A stretch of DNA of 64,000 nucleotides from Erinaceus europaeus (Eukaryota > Chordata > Mammalia > Eulipotyphla > Erinaceidae), in NCBI RefSeq assembly GCF_950295315.1, contig NC_080172.1:80867118-80931117 (forward strand), written 5' to 3'. The translations under genes and the position numbers were made by a program. Below the pieces are notes generated by a model that had not been told where the DNA came from, did no database searches, and worked only from the letters and a program-made list of their open reading frames with translations. Of this stretch, positions 53,961-64,000 are shown one piece after another (positions within the stretch are counted from its first letter, which is position 1; every line of letters starts with the position of its first letter).

Positions 53961-54720
53961 ATGTAGTATGTTATGAGATCCCTTTCTCAGTACTTTTCAA
54001 ATTAGTGATCACTCTTTCCTGGATTGACTTGTGTCTAAATAAGGTACTTAAAGGGCTCACATTTGTGGAAATTAACAGTTGTTTCAATGTTATTTTAATC
54101 CCTGAGTTGAAGCACAGTGCCATTTAATGCCTCTTTTGTTCTTTTTCTTCCCTGTAGGCAATGGGAGCCTGAGGGATTTTAAACTATAAATAGGCTACTT
54201 AGCTTAATCCCTCACTCCTGACCAGGAGATAAAGCAGGGTGGGGCAGAGATAATCCAGTGGTTATGCAAAGAAATTCTCACACCCCAAGGATCCAAAGTT
54301 CCAGGCTCAATTCAGCTTCTCTGTCAAGCTGGGCAGCATTGCTGGGCCTTGTGAGTTTCTGAGCATGTCCCATTTATAGTCTGTTGGTTCTAAGGCAACT
54401 ATTCACTATATTCTCAACAGGAGAACAACATGGAAAGGTGCCCACCACATAGCCCAACTGCTAGGCCACCAAGGTATAGTTCTTCTCCTGAGTTTCTTGG
54501 TTTGTTCTTTGTCCCCTGTTGTCAGCATTGGGTCTCCCCCCTGCTGCTCCAGCCTCTGAGGGCAGTAGCAATGGAGACTCACCGTTGTAATTGGTGAGTC
54601 TTAGGGGAGTCCTCTCCTCTCTTCAGCTATCTTTTTGTTGGTAAAACAGACTGGAGGTGGTGCCTCAACTGGTAAACTGCTGGACTATTAACAGCCACTT
54701 AATCTCTCCCTAGGATCCTC
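53960..54720 (-). mobile_element. Probable L1 5' UTR with type D SINE
   Basis: It continues upstream of the ORF1 remnant. The phrase CTCACTCCTGACCA near 54210 also occurs at 26070 in the 5' UTR of the older L1 at 22335-26515, and CTGCTGCTCCAGCCT near 54540 resembles CTGCTGTTGTTCCAGCCT at 25762. A type D SINE appears at about 54225-54350 in sense (ATCCAGTGGTTATGCAAAG, CCAGGCTCAATTCAGC). Confidence 0.5.
54225..54350 (+). mobile_element. SINE type D
   Basis: GGCAGAGATAATCCAGTGG and TTATGCAAAGAAATTCTCAC (head), CCCCAAGGATCCAAAGTTCC, B box GGCTCAATTCAG, then AAGCTGGGCAGCATTGCTG. It lacks an obvious A tail. Confidence 0.6.
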
Positions 54721-55950
54721 TCTGTCCATGAGCCACACGTATTTGCGCTTACTGGTGATTTGGTGGGTTCCTGAAATCTCTTCCTATATCTTTATTCTTG
54801 ATTTCAGTAATGAGAATTCTTTGTTGCACTTTCATTGGAAATTTGATTCATTCATTGTCTTTTCTAACTACTTTTATATAGAAACATTTAGAGTTACTCT
54901 AAGTTATTTCATAAACTTATATGTATATTCCCATGGAATAATTATACTTCAGTTTTCATTCAGCGTTTCTGCTGCATGTGAAATTCTACCTTCCTGATAG
55001 CGATTGTGGTTGACTCATTTCCTACTTCCTGTCATGAAGTTTTTATGTCCTAACAGAATTAGAAGAAAGAATGAAGAGACTCTAGGTCAGAATCCGGTTA
55101 TGACTTGCCTGGTATCTTTATCCTTCCTGTGTCTGGATAACATTATGCTTTCCCTCAGAGAGTGATTTTGTGGCTTAATAAGGGAGTTCCCATTCACTGG
55201 CAGATCTGTAGACCATTCTTTTGCACTTCCACTGATAGTGACACTTTATACCTTTTCATATTATTTCTGGAGTCCCTTTGGGTAGTATATGAGGTATGCT
55301 AGATGTTAATCTGGCATTAACTCTTAGAGCATATAGATATCATTTGATACACAAGAAATATTTAGGCAAAATTGCCTTGGGAAACTGTAGGAAGTAGTCT
55401 TATAAGTTTAGGCATCTCTCCTTTGTTACTTAACTTCTATCTCTCCTGTTTTGAATTTTCTAGCAGGAGTTAAACACCCATTTTATTATCATTATTTTTT
55501 AAACATACATTTTATTGATCTTCATTAAAAACCCATCTCCTCTCTATTATAGTCCTATATATACCTTATCTTATATTTTATGTCGTTAAATATTCTACCT
55601 ACTATCACCCCTTTTGCAGTCTCACACAACATATGAGTCATTCCTCACTTGTTTCATGAAGCATAGCAGAGTGGATGAGAATAATTAAGGATTAGGACAT
55701 GTTGGTATCAAATATAAGGTCAACTTATCACTTCTTTGACTTTGGTGATTTACTTAAATTTTCTTTTGTAATCAAATCTAAGTACATTTGACCACATACA
55801 TTGATTTCATTTTGGTATTTACAACCACATATCTGATCTGTAAATCTACAGTAACTACTTATTTTCATAAAATGAATATTTCTTACTAAGTACCTGACAG
55901 TTAATTTTTAATAGTGGTTGACCCTGGTAAACTCTGGACCATGATGGCTA
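54720..55950. other. Single-copy AT-rich DNA, no gene seen
   Basis: About 1.2 kb. An 89-codon frame at 54728-54997 has no recognisable domain. An antisense L1-like tail pattern (TAAACATACATTTTATTGAT) may be present near 55500-55620 but is too weak to call. Confidence 0.45.
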
Positions 55951-55959
55951 ATTTAGTAG

Positions 55960-58900
55960 GAATTTAAAAGAAAAGCAGACAGAGACAGTCTGATACTAAT
56001 GTTTGATAATGGATTTCAAAAAAATTTAAAGCAGTAAAAGATAAGGACAGACATTATACAATGTTCAGAGTGTCAATCAACCAAGAGGAGGTCACAATAA
56101 TCAACATAAAAAGGCAATAAAATATGAAAAACAATTACTGAAACACTTGAAGAAGTACATTGATAGCAATGCAATAATAGTTGGAGATTTTTAACTTCTC
56201 ACTCTCTCAAGCAGATAAATCAACCATGCAGAAAATCAATAAGGAAACAACAATTAAATGGAGAGTTGAATAGGTTATACCTACTAACATTTTCAGAACT
56301 CTCCATCCCCCCTCCAAAAGAAAGTAGAACATACATTCTTCTCAAACTCACATGGGATATTTTCATAAATAGATCATGTGCTAGGCCCCAAACCCATCAA
56401 CAAATTCAGAAGCATAAAAATAATTCTAAGTGTCTTCTCACCACACAGTGGAATTAAATTAACATTCAACAGCAAGCAGAATGCTGCAGAAAATCCCAAA
56501 TATGGAAACTCAGCAGTAAATTACTTAGTAACTATTGAGTGAAAGAATAAATGAAAGAGGAAATGAAAATGTTTCTGGAATCAAATGAAAACAGACTCAA
56601 GTTGTCAGAATATTTGGAACACAGCTAAAGCAGTAGTAAAAGGGAAATTCAAAGCCATATTAGCACACATTAAGAAACAAGAAGAACCTCAAATAAGTAA
56701 CCAGACGTCTGTGTGATTTAGAAAAAAAACAAAGGTCACTCAAAGCAAGGAAACAGAATGAAATAAAAATTAGAGCAGAAATCAACAACACAGAAAACAA
56801 AAAGCATGCTAAAGATGAATGAAGCTGAGACATGACTCTTTGAAAAGGTAAATAAGATTGATAAACCCCTGCCCAGACTCACTAAAAAGACAAGGGAGAA
56901 AGAAGATTTAAATAAATTGTGTTGTAAATGGAAGGGGAGACATCTCAACAGACACCATGAAAATCCAATATAACATATGAAGCATCTCTGAACAACTATA
57001 TGATATCAAACTAGAGTCTGGAAGAGATAGATGCATTCTTAGAAGCATATACCCTCCCAAAACTAAATCAAGAGGAGCTGGAAAACATGAATAGACCAAG
57101 ATAAAGAAACTAAAATAGTAATCAAGAACCTCCCCAACAACAAAAGTTCAGACCCAGAGGATTTTACAAATGAATTCTACAAAGTCTTTAAGAAGTTTAT
57201 ATTTCTTTTTATATTTCTCAAGTTTTTCCAAAATATCAGACACAGGAACTCTCTGTAACATCTTCTATGAAGCCAGCATCACCCTGATACCAAAAGCAGA
57301 GATGCAACAAAAAAGGATAACTATAGATCAATATCCCTGATGAATATAGATGCTAAGATATTCAATAAAATTCTAGTGAACTGGATACAGCAATACATTA
57401 AGAGGATCATGAACCATGACCAAGTAGGTTTTATCCCAGGCTTGCAAAACTGGCTCAATATATGTAGATCAATAAATGTGATCCACCATATTAACAAAAG
57501 TAAAACAAAAATCCCATGATTGTTTTAATAGATACAGAGAAAACCTTTGACAAGATCCAGCATCCTTTCATGACCAAAGCACCTAAAAAAAATGGGCATA
57601 GATGAAGAATTCTTCAAACTAGTTAAACTGATATACAGCAGATATACAGCCAACATTATACTACATTGTGAGCAACCCAGAACCTTCCCTTTTCTATCAG
57701 TTACAAGGCAGGGCTGCCCATTATTATTACTAATATTAAAGATAGTCTTGGAATTCATAGCCATAGTAATCAAGCAAGAGAAAATAATTGAATGGGGGGC
57801 AGATTAGAAAAGAAGTTAAACTGCCACAGTTTGCAGAGGATATGATTGTATCAGTGGAAAATCCCAAAGACTCCACTAGAAAACTTTGAAAAATTACTGA
57901 ACATTATAGTGATTTAGCAGGCTATAAATTTAATATTGTGGCATTCAGATATTAGAGGCATTCCTTCATGCAAACACTAAATTATAAGATATCCCCAAAT
58001 CAATCTCTTTTTATTATAGAATTAAAAATAATAAAATACTTGGGAAATTGAAATAAAAAATAGAAATAAAAATATAAGTGCAAATAAAAAAGAAAATTAA
58101 AGACTTGTACACCAAAAATTATGAGTCACTCTTTAAGGAAATAGAGATAAAAGAAACGAAGTCCCATGCTCATGGATTAGAAAAATTAACATAGTAAAAT
58201 AACCATCCTGTGCAAATATACAAATTTAATGCCATCTTCATCAAGGTACCTCCAAATTAATTTTTTAAAATATATCTTTATTTATTTATTTTGGACAAAG
58301 AGAAATTGAGAGGAAAGCTAGAGAAAGACATTTGCAGCACTGTTTCATCCCTGTGGAGGGGGCAGGGGCATTAACCTGGGTCCTTACACACTCAAATGTT
58401 TGTGCTTAACCAGGAGTCCCACTGTCTGTGCCCACACCAAATTTCTTTAAAGGAATAGAAGAAAAGCTACAAAAATTTTATGTGGAACCAGAAAATACCA
58501 AAGATTGCCAAAGCAATCTTGAGTAAAAGGAGTAAGACAGGAGGCATCACATTTCCTGCCATCTGACTATACTACAGAGCTATTATAATCAAAACTACTT
58601 GGTTCTGGGGCCAAAATATCAGAACAGTTTATAATAGCCAAAACTTAGAAAGAGCCCAGATATCCAAGGACATATTAATGGATAAGAAAAATAAATGTGG
58701 TATATATACACAAGTGGACTACTACTCAGTTATTAAAAATGATAGTCATCTTTGCATCATCTTGGATGGAACCTGAAGACATTATGCTAAGTGAAGTAAG
58801 CTTAAAAAAAACACACACACAAGGCAAACACTGTTATTTCCTAACTTAAGTTATATCTTAAGTGGAACTTAAGAAATAAGCTCAGAGAGAGAAATCACCC

Positions 58901-59075
58901 AAAGTGAAACTTGAACTTTCTGTGGTGTATTGCACCAAAGCAAAGGACTTTGGGAAAGGAAAGGGAGGGAGGTGGTAGAAGGAAACTTGAGGACTTATTG
59001 CAGGATACATGAGGAGATAAGAAATTGTATACACAAGTTACCAACTGCAATACAAAAGAAAATATTAGGCATCAG
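55960..59075 (+). mobile_element. Old L1, sense, ORF2 decayed
   Basis: Sense L1 with an endonuclease part near 56150-56470 (AATAGTTGGAGATTTTTAAC is the GDFN region with a stop), and RT near 57120-57860: AACAACAAAAGTTCAGACCC (the KSPGPDG region), GGTTTTATCCCAGGC (GFIPG), a frame at 57592-57807 with VTRQGCPLLLL, and TTTGCAGAGGATATGATTG (FADD changed to FAED). The C-terminal region lies at 58620-58790, with a 3' UTR containing ATTGCACCAAAGCAAAGG near 58930. Highly diverged and older than the minus-strand elements. A type B SINE interrupts it. Confidence 0.8.
58262..58437 (-). mobile_element. SINE type B in old L1
   Basis: Antisense: TTTATTTATTTATTTTGGAC tail, AAAGAGAAATTGAGAGG, GACATTTGCAGCACTG, GGGGCAGGGGCATTAACC (eroded B box), TGTGCTTAACCAGGAGTCC (head). 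CTCCAAATTAATTT before and CACCAAATTTCTTT after are TSD candidates. Confidence 0.78.
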
Positions 59076-59079
59076 CAGC

Positions 59080-60010
59080 AGGAAACAGAAGAAAATGACA
59101 GGCATTAAAGAATTCTAAGTTTCTCCTATTAGAGAAAAGATATATTTATGTATTGCATTTGGGAAGTTGAAGGGAAAGGGCTTTCTATGCTACAAAGCAA
59201 TGTTTGATGAAACTAATTCTGTAGTATAAGTTTTCAATAAACCTGATGAAAGTGCTATATGCTAATTAGTCTTAAAATGGAAAGAGAATTTTTAAGCTTA
59301 ATTAACACTATGTTGTTTTCTGTGGCCTGTTGACAGAAATCAAATTGTGTAGAAAACTTACTTTTAAGAATATTACACTTACTATATATGTTAAGTGTGG
59401 TCTTTCACATTGTGAACACATAATTTCCACTGGGGGTGTTATAAATAGAATTTTTATCTAATAAGAAAATGTTTTTCATGAATAAAGCAAGAGAATTAAA
59501 TTTAGATTGGCTAGACTCAGAGGAGAAAATAGGCTTTCTTTTCAAGTAAGTATAAAAAGTAAGTATATAAAGTATATAATATATATGTAAGTATATTAAA
59601 AAAAATCCCTTTGCAAAGTTTTAGTTGTCAGTCTTCTTGGTCACAAGCTAAATATTTATTTAGGGATATCTATTTTAACTTCATTGCATATGTAAAATCA
59701 CTTAAGATTTTTAAAACAACTGAAAAGTATTTAGATATAGTAGATCATACCAATAGAGAAGAACATTTGTGCTCTATCATAGATGGAGTAGTTGACTCCT
59801 GCATACCTTGTTTCACTTTCATGTTTTACACCTCAAAGTTTCTGTAATGCTATACCCATTTTGTTCATTTCAGCTTCAGAAAGAGGTAGATAGGCTATAA
59901 AACTAGTGTAGGCCCCAGATGCACTAGCTGAGAAGGAACTTGGGTAATTCCTATATCTTTTCAATCTCCTTGATTTCCTTGCCCCTTCTCTGATACCCAG
60001 TACTCTCTTG
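59080..60010. other. Single-copy AT-rich DNA, no gene seen
   Basis: About 900 bp. A 78-codon frame at 59611-59847 has no recognised domain. A TATATAAAGTA-type AT patch lies near 59550-59600. Confidence 0.45.
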
Positions 60011-60014
60011 AATC

Positions 60015-60056
60015 TTGGTTAGAGTTAATAAATTAGGATATTTAGAGATAGAGAGG

Positions 60057-60094
<38 letters not shown>

Positions 60095-60170
60095 AACCAC
60101 AACACTCAATCTTCCTTCAATACAGTGGGATTTGGGCTGAAACCTTGCTCACTATCCGAGTGATCTATTT
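60015..60170 (-). mobile_element. (GA)n tract with degraded SINE
   Basis: About 17 GA units (60057-60092) are followed by ACCACAACACTCAATCTTCC, GGGCTGAAACCTTGCTCAC (B-box-like) and TGATCTATTTTGCTGACC, consistent with an antisense SINE whose CT-rich segment became a microsatellite. The GA repeat itself is certain. The SINE is weak. Confidence 0.5.
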
Positions 60171-60737
60171 TGCTGACCTTTGCCTGGAATTTCTTATAAA
60201 AACTCATAAACACAAAGGTCAGGAGCCTTAATTATTTAATTGATTGCATCAATCATGTGGAACTCTTGTTTGGTCATACATTATTAGCTCTTATACTAGC
60301 CTAACTCTAATATAATATTTAACTTATCTATTTTAACTAGACTACTCAGCTCTGGCTATTGGGGGTACAAAAAATTAAATCTTGGATGTTTACTCATATG
60401 CAAATATAGAGAATTAAACACAGGAATATGAAAAAGAAGAGAAAGTCAATCTATATCTAAGACTGTGGAAGAACTATAGTTGTTATCTAAGGGTGTGGGG
60501 TGGAGACACAGACCTTTGATGACTGGAGCACTGAGGAACTAAACTCCTAATAAAGAAAAAAGACAGAAAACTGAGAAGTGTTATATATGCACCAACAATA
60601 GTATTTATTGTACCACCAATCCCCCCCCCAAAAGTGTCTTAGATATTACCATTGCAAATCTTGTGCTATCTCCTTGGCTTTTACTACTACAACTACCACA
60701 ACAACTACTATGACTACTATGCTACTACAGCTACTAT

Positions 60738-60779
60738 ATCATCATCATCATCATCATCATCATCACCATTATCATCATC

Positions 60780-60811
<32 letters not shown>

Positions 60812-60830
60812 CATCATCATTATCATCTTG
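60738..60830. repeat. (ATC)n trinucleotide tract
   Basis: About 90 bases of CAT/ATC units with a few ACC and ATT interruptions, preceded from about 60685 by a looser ACT/ACA trinucleotide stretch. It reads as poly-His, poly-Ser or poly-Ile on one strand and poly-Met, poly-Asp or poly-Arg/Trp-like mixtures on the other, so the frames that cover it are artefacts of the repeat. Confidence 0.97.
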
Positions 60831-60831
60831 C

Positions 60832-62140
60832 CAGGGTGTGAAATGGAGATGGAGGAAATATTATCCTTAGAGGAGAAACTACACCATTCCTCTACTTTTT
60901 GTAAAGCTTTTACTTTGCGTGAATCTCCCATGCAATGCCCAGGGTCTCGGAGTTGGGTCCTCCAGCGTGGTAGAGAATGCAGTCAATCAGGTAAGCCACT
61001 CCTATCTCCTTTATCTAATTTACTTGGAAGCATGTGACTGTAGAGAATAATAGTGTATCTATAGATCACATGCTTCCAGACACCTTATCTTTCTATAGCA
61101 TACTTTTAGTTGAAGCTCATATTAATGGTATGCTTCCAATTCAGATCATTATGTCAAGAAAGAAACTCTTTTTCTTTTATTTTTCAATTTTCAGTTATTA
61201 AAAATGTTATAATAATCAACCCTCCAAAACTTTCAGTTTTTTTCTAAATAATTAATCTCGATAAATTTTGACAAGTTGCAAATTGTTTACTTCAAGTTTT
61301 TCAATTCCTTATTAGTTGGATTGACAAAAGAGCAGAAACTGGGCTTTCTTCCCTCTGCTGACATGGTACATGGGTACATGGATGAAGGGAATTAATATGC
61401 ACTCTATCATTTAAAACATTAATTCCCCAATAAAAATAATAATAATAAATTATTACTAATAAAGTTGTTTACAATTGTGCAAGTTTAGTATTTCCTTGGC
61501 TTACTACTATTGTAACAACACAAAGGAGTAGATTTAAAGAAAATATTGGCAAGCAACATTTAAAAATATTTATTGAAATATATACAAACTATGGAAGAGA
61601 TGAGATATGATGCCTACATGCTAGTAGTTACACACTCATATTTTATTGGATATTTGTAGTTGTCACCTTGAATCCCTAACAGAGGTTAGGAAATGGTATT
61701 GATTCAACTCTCTTTTGAGCAGTTTTAGTGGCAGCTGTGGAATTTTTTTTCTTGAGAAATAACATAAGTATTCTAATGTTCAATTCTGATTTCTTTGTTA
61801 TCTGGCAGACTGATTGGTCTGTGTTTTTGAATTATTTTCTACATAGATTAAAGTGAAATCACTAGGAGAAGCACAGTATACATTGTAATAGAGTGAACAA
61901 ATATAGCTGTGAATACTGGGCAAGAACTCTTGGCAGCTCTTCCCTGAAAGCTGTGGAGGACCTGCTGTGCAGAGCCCTGAGGCATTCTGACAGTGAAAAA
62001 GCACACTGATAAGTAATGTTTTAAAACATTTAATTAATAACTAAGGCCACAGTATGTATCCCTTCAACTTCAGACCAGAGTTGTTTTTTTTTTTCCTTTG
62101 CAGTATTTGCAACTTTTCCAAGTGGTAGTATACAAAAGAT
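60832..62140. other. Mostly single-copy DNA
   Basis: About 1.3 kb. A small sense L1 3' terminus is probable at 61340-61450 (CTGACATGGTACATGGG, AAAACATTAATTCCCCAATA, then AATAATAATAAT). Nothing else is recognised. Confidence 0.45.
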
Positions 62141-62144
62141 ATTG

Positions 62145-62432
62145 GTGGTGGGGGGGTAGGTAGTATTGCACTGGGTTAAGCGCACTTAGTTAAAACGCAA
62201 GGACCTGCATGAAGATCCCAGTTTGAGCCCTTAGCTCCCCACCTGCGGGGAGGTCACCCCACAAGTGCTGAAGGTCTGCAGGTGTCTCTCTTTCTCTATC
62301 CCTTTCTATCTCCCTCTCCTCTCTCAATTTCACTCTGTTGTAGCCAATAAAATGGAAAAAATGGTCAGCAGTGGATTTGTAGTGCAGGCACTGAGCCTCA
62401 GTGATAATTCTGGAGGTAAAAAAAAAAATGTT
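62145..62432 (+). mobile_element. SINE type A, long form, old
   Basis: Head GTAGGTAGTATTGCACTGGG and TTAAGCGCACTTAG, B box drifted to AGTTTGAGCCC, body CCCCACCTGCGGGGAGGTC, CT-rich segment, and after a shortened linker the 3' module (CAGCAGTGGATTTGTAG, CAGTGATAATTCTGGAGG) with an A11 tail. Divergence is greater than in the 9.5 kb copy. Confidence 0.87.
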
Positions 62433-62847
62433 TCTTGAGCTTTACATTAGTGGAAGGAAATTTTGACCTGAGTGGTTACATATTTATTTTCTGGACAGAA
62501 AAGGTAGATAACTCTGTAAAGAGTGAAACAAAGGCTTTATAAGTTATACCCCAAATAGAAAACTAGTGTTCTTAAGTTTTGCTCTCACCGAGATGTATTT
62601 ATATGCTATGAACTCCAGGTTGAGTTGTTCTTTCAAATGATATTCTTTTCAGGATAGGTTTGGTAATTTATGTGGACTTGTAGATTTAGTCATTTTCCTC
62701 AAGAAAACTGTTCTAATCATGAAAATATAGACTTGATATTTCCCCCATGTGCTCTCAAAGCGCACAGTACTTCTATCTCAGAACCATTCTCTAGGACAGT
62801 TCTCCTACTTTGTGTCTTGGAAGATGTTCTTAGATAGAAATACAGGC

Positions 62848-62958
62848 TTTGGGCAGGAGGTAGATAGCATAATGGTTATGCAAAGACACTCATACCTGAG
62901 GCTCCAAAGTCCCAGGTTCAATTCCTCCTCCCCTCCAACCTGAGCTGAGCAGTGCTCT

Positions 62959-62992
<34 letters not shown>
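62848..62992 (+). mobile_element. SINE type D with A31 tail
   Basis: GGGCAGGAGGTAGATAGCAT and AATGGTTATGCAAAGACACT (A box), CATACCTGAGGCTCCAAAG, TCCCAGGTTCAATTCC (B box), GAGCTGAGCAGTGCTCTGG, then a pure run of 31 A. The uninterrupted tail and clean boxes make this the reference copy for type D and suggest recent insertion. Confidence 0.85.
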
Positions 62993-62995
<3 letters not shown>

Positions 62996-63459
62996 TTAAA
63001 GGATACGTAATGAAAAATTCAATATGGTGACAGTCAGAAATAAATAAATTCATCTAAAATAGTAATGGATTAATAAATTAACAATATAAATTATTCTTTT
63101 GCCCCCTTTTATTTTCAAAAGGACAAAGTCTTGCTATTTGTTCAGGAAATACAGAACAGCATGAAAATCTGAGATTTGTTTACACAAACTTTTTGCCTTT
63201 TAAATTTTTTTTACTTGCAATGTGCACTTGTACTGTGGTGCAGTCCCTCTAGCATAAAGTAGTGTATTTATAAATGATCATTTTATATGATAAAATAACT
63301 AGAAGTCAAAACTGTATGTGGCTTTATATTTTACAGAGCACTTCTGTATTTCTTGTTTCATAAAAACTATGTCAGTATGAATTTGATCTAGATTTCCCTT
63401 AGATTGTTATTCTTAATCCAATGAATTTTGATTAAAAATGTATAGATCTGCAGAAGAGA

Positions 63460-63690
63460 AAACACTAAGCAGAATCTGGACTGGAGTTGGTGTGTTGCAC
63501 CAAAGTAAAAGACACTAGGGTGGGTTGAGGGGGGGTATACAGGTCCTGGAAAAGGATGACAGAGGACCTAGTGGGGGTTGTATTGTTATGTGGAAAACTG
63601 AGAAATGTTATGTATGTGTATGTACTGGAAACTGTAAGACATCAATCCCCAAATAAAGGGAAAAATAAAGAAAAAAATAATTTATAGATC
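63460..63690 (+). mobile_element. L1 3' end (CCTAGTGGGGGTTGTA type)
   Basis: GTTGCACCAAAGTAAAAGAC, GGATGACAGAGGACCTAGTG, GGGGGTTGTATTGTTATGTG, GAGAAATGTTATGTATG, CATCAATCCCCAAATAAAGG and an A-rich tail. It is the fuller version of the copy at 8796-8965. Confidence 0.7.
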
Positions 63691-64000
63691 TGGAGATCTA
63701 CCTGTACTTCATTGAGAATCTTGACTCTAAAGCTTTGATTGAACATTTTCGTTTCTAACCAAAACACAACTGAAAGCTTTGTGAATTTTTGTGCTCATTT
63801 AACACTAACTATTTTGCTATTTTCTAATAGGAGGCAGCAGCATGCTTTTTTTTTTTTCTTGATTCAAGGCTCAGTCAAACATGTGATCATTCTCTCATAT
63901 CTTTCTATCAGCCTTCACATGTTTTCCCTTTCTTCTTTAATCCTATACTAATTTGGCAAGTACTGTTTGAATAGCATCTAGGTTTTGTACCCTATTTCAA
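63691..64000. other. Single-copy DNA, nothing recognised
   Basis: AT-rich to the window end, with a T12 run near 63847. A 70-codon frame crosses the T run and has no recognisable domain. Confidence 0.45.

Noticed and set aside
60608..60931. Poly-His, poly-Ser and poly-Met frames
   Set aside because: They are the (ATC)n tract read in different frames. No gene context.
1..64000. A new multi-gene system such as a defence island, a biosynthetic cluster or a CRISPR array
   Set aside because: The window is vertebrate repeat-rich DNA without operons or spaced direct-repeat arrays. The only multi-part system visible is L1 with its dependent SINEs.

Overview
This window is mammalian nuclear DNA, most likely from a hedgehog (Erinaceus or a close relative). 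The reason is the dense presence of short tRNA-derived SINEs with an A-box head, a GGTTCGAGCCC-type B box, a CACCTGCAGGGG body and a CAA/AAC-rich or AATAAA tail. I recognise these from memory as the Erinaceidae (ERI-type) SINEs. The DNA is AT-rich, and I see no host protein-coding exon, rRNA, tRNA gene, CRISPR array or bacterial-type operon. Most computed reading frames are short and are shadows of repeats. It reads as a gene desert or the inside of a very large intron.

Layout. 1-5.5 kb: L1 3' pieces, SINEs and an old plus-strand L1 with later insertions. 5.5-12.1 kb: mostly single-copy DNA, including a candidate conserved block at 6.56-7.29 kb, two SINEs with clean target-site duplications (TSDs) at 9.17-9.85 kb, and an L1 tail. 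12.1-16.8 kb: a minus-strand L1 carrying an opposite-orientation L1 tail and two SINEs. 17-21 kb: microsatellites, single-copy DNA and an L1 insertion with an inverted 5' part. 21-27 kb: an L1 3' UTR and an old minus-strand L1 split by a much younger L1 tail. 27-37 kb: many SINEs, several nested, between single-copy stretches. 37.66-45.15 kb: the centrepiece, a full-length (about 7.5 kb) minus-strand L1 with a two-copy 5' UTR block, an intact ORF1 and a broken ORF2. 45-64 kb: single-copy DNA, SINEs, an L1 with a large internal deletion (about 50.9-54 kb), an old plus-strand L1 (56-59 kb), a long ATC-repeat tract and more SINE and L1 tails.

Four SINE groups are separated here by sequence. Type A has the head GGCGGTGGCGCAGTGGGTTA and a 3' module with CAGCAATAACCCTGGAGG. 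Type B has the head GGTGGCGCACCTGGTTGAG and an AATAAA tail. Type C has the head GGTGGCGCAGTGGATAAAGC. Type D has the head TAGCATAATGGTTATGCAAA. The letters are mine.

Functionally the window is a record of retrotransposition. L1 ORF1p and ORF2p would supply the machinery, and the SINEs would be transcribed by Pol III and mobilised by L1. No copy here has an intact ORF2. The most informative observations are the L1 5' UTR architecture with YY1-like sites, same-frame ORF1/ORF2, different 3' UTRs in different L1s (including a block of about 900 bp that is missing in young copies), a sense reading frame in the 3' UTR that is open in several copies, a twin-priming insertion, and several nested insertions. 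I found no convincing new gene system.
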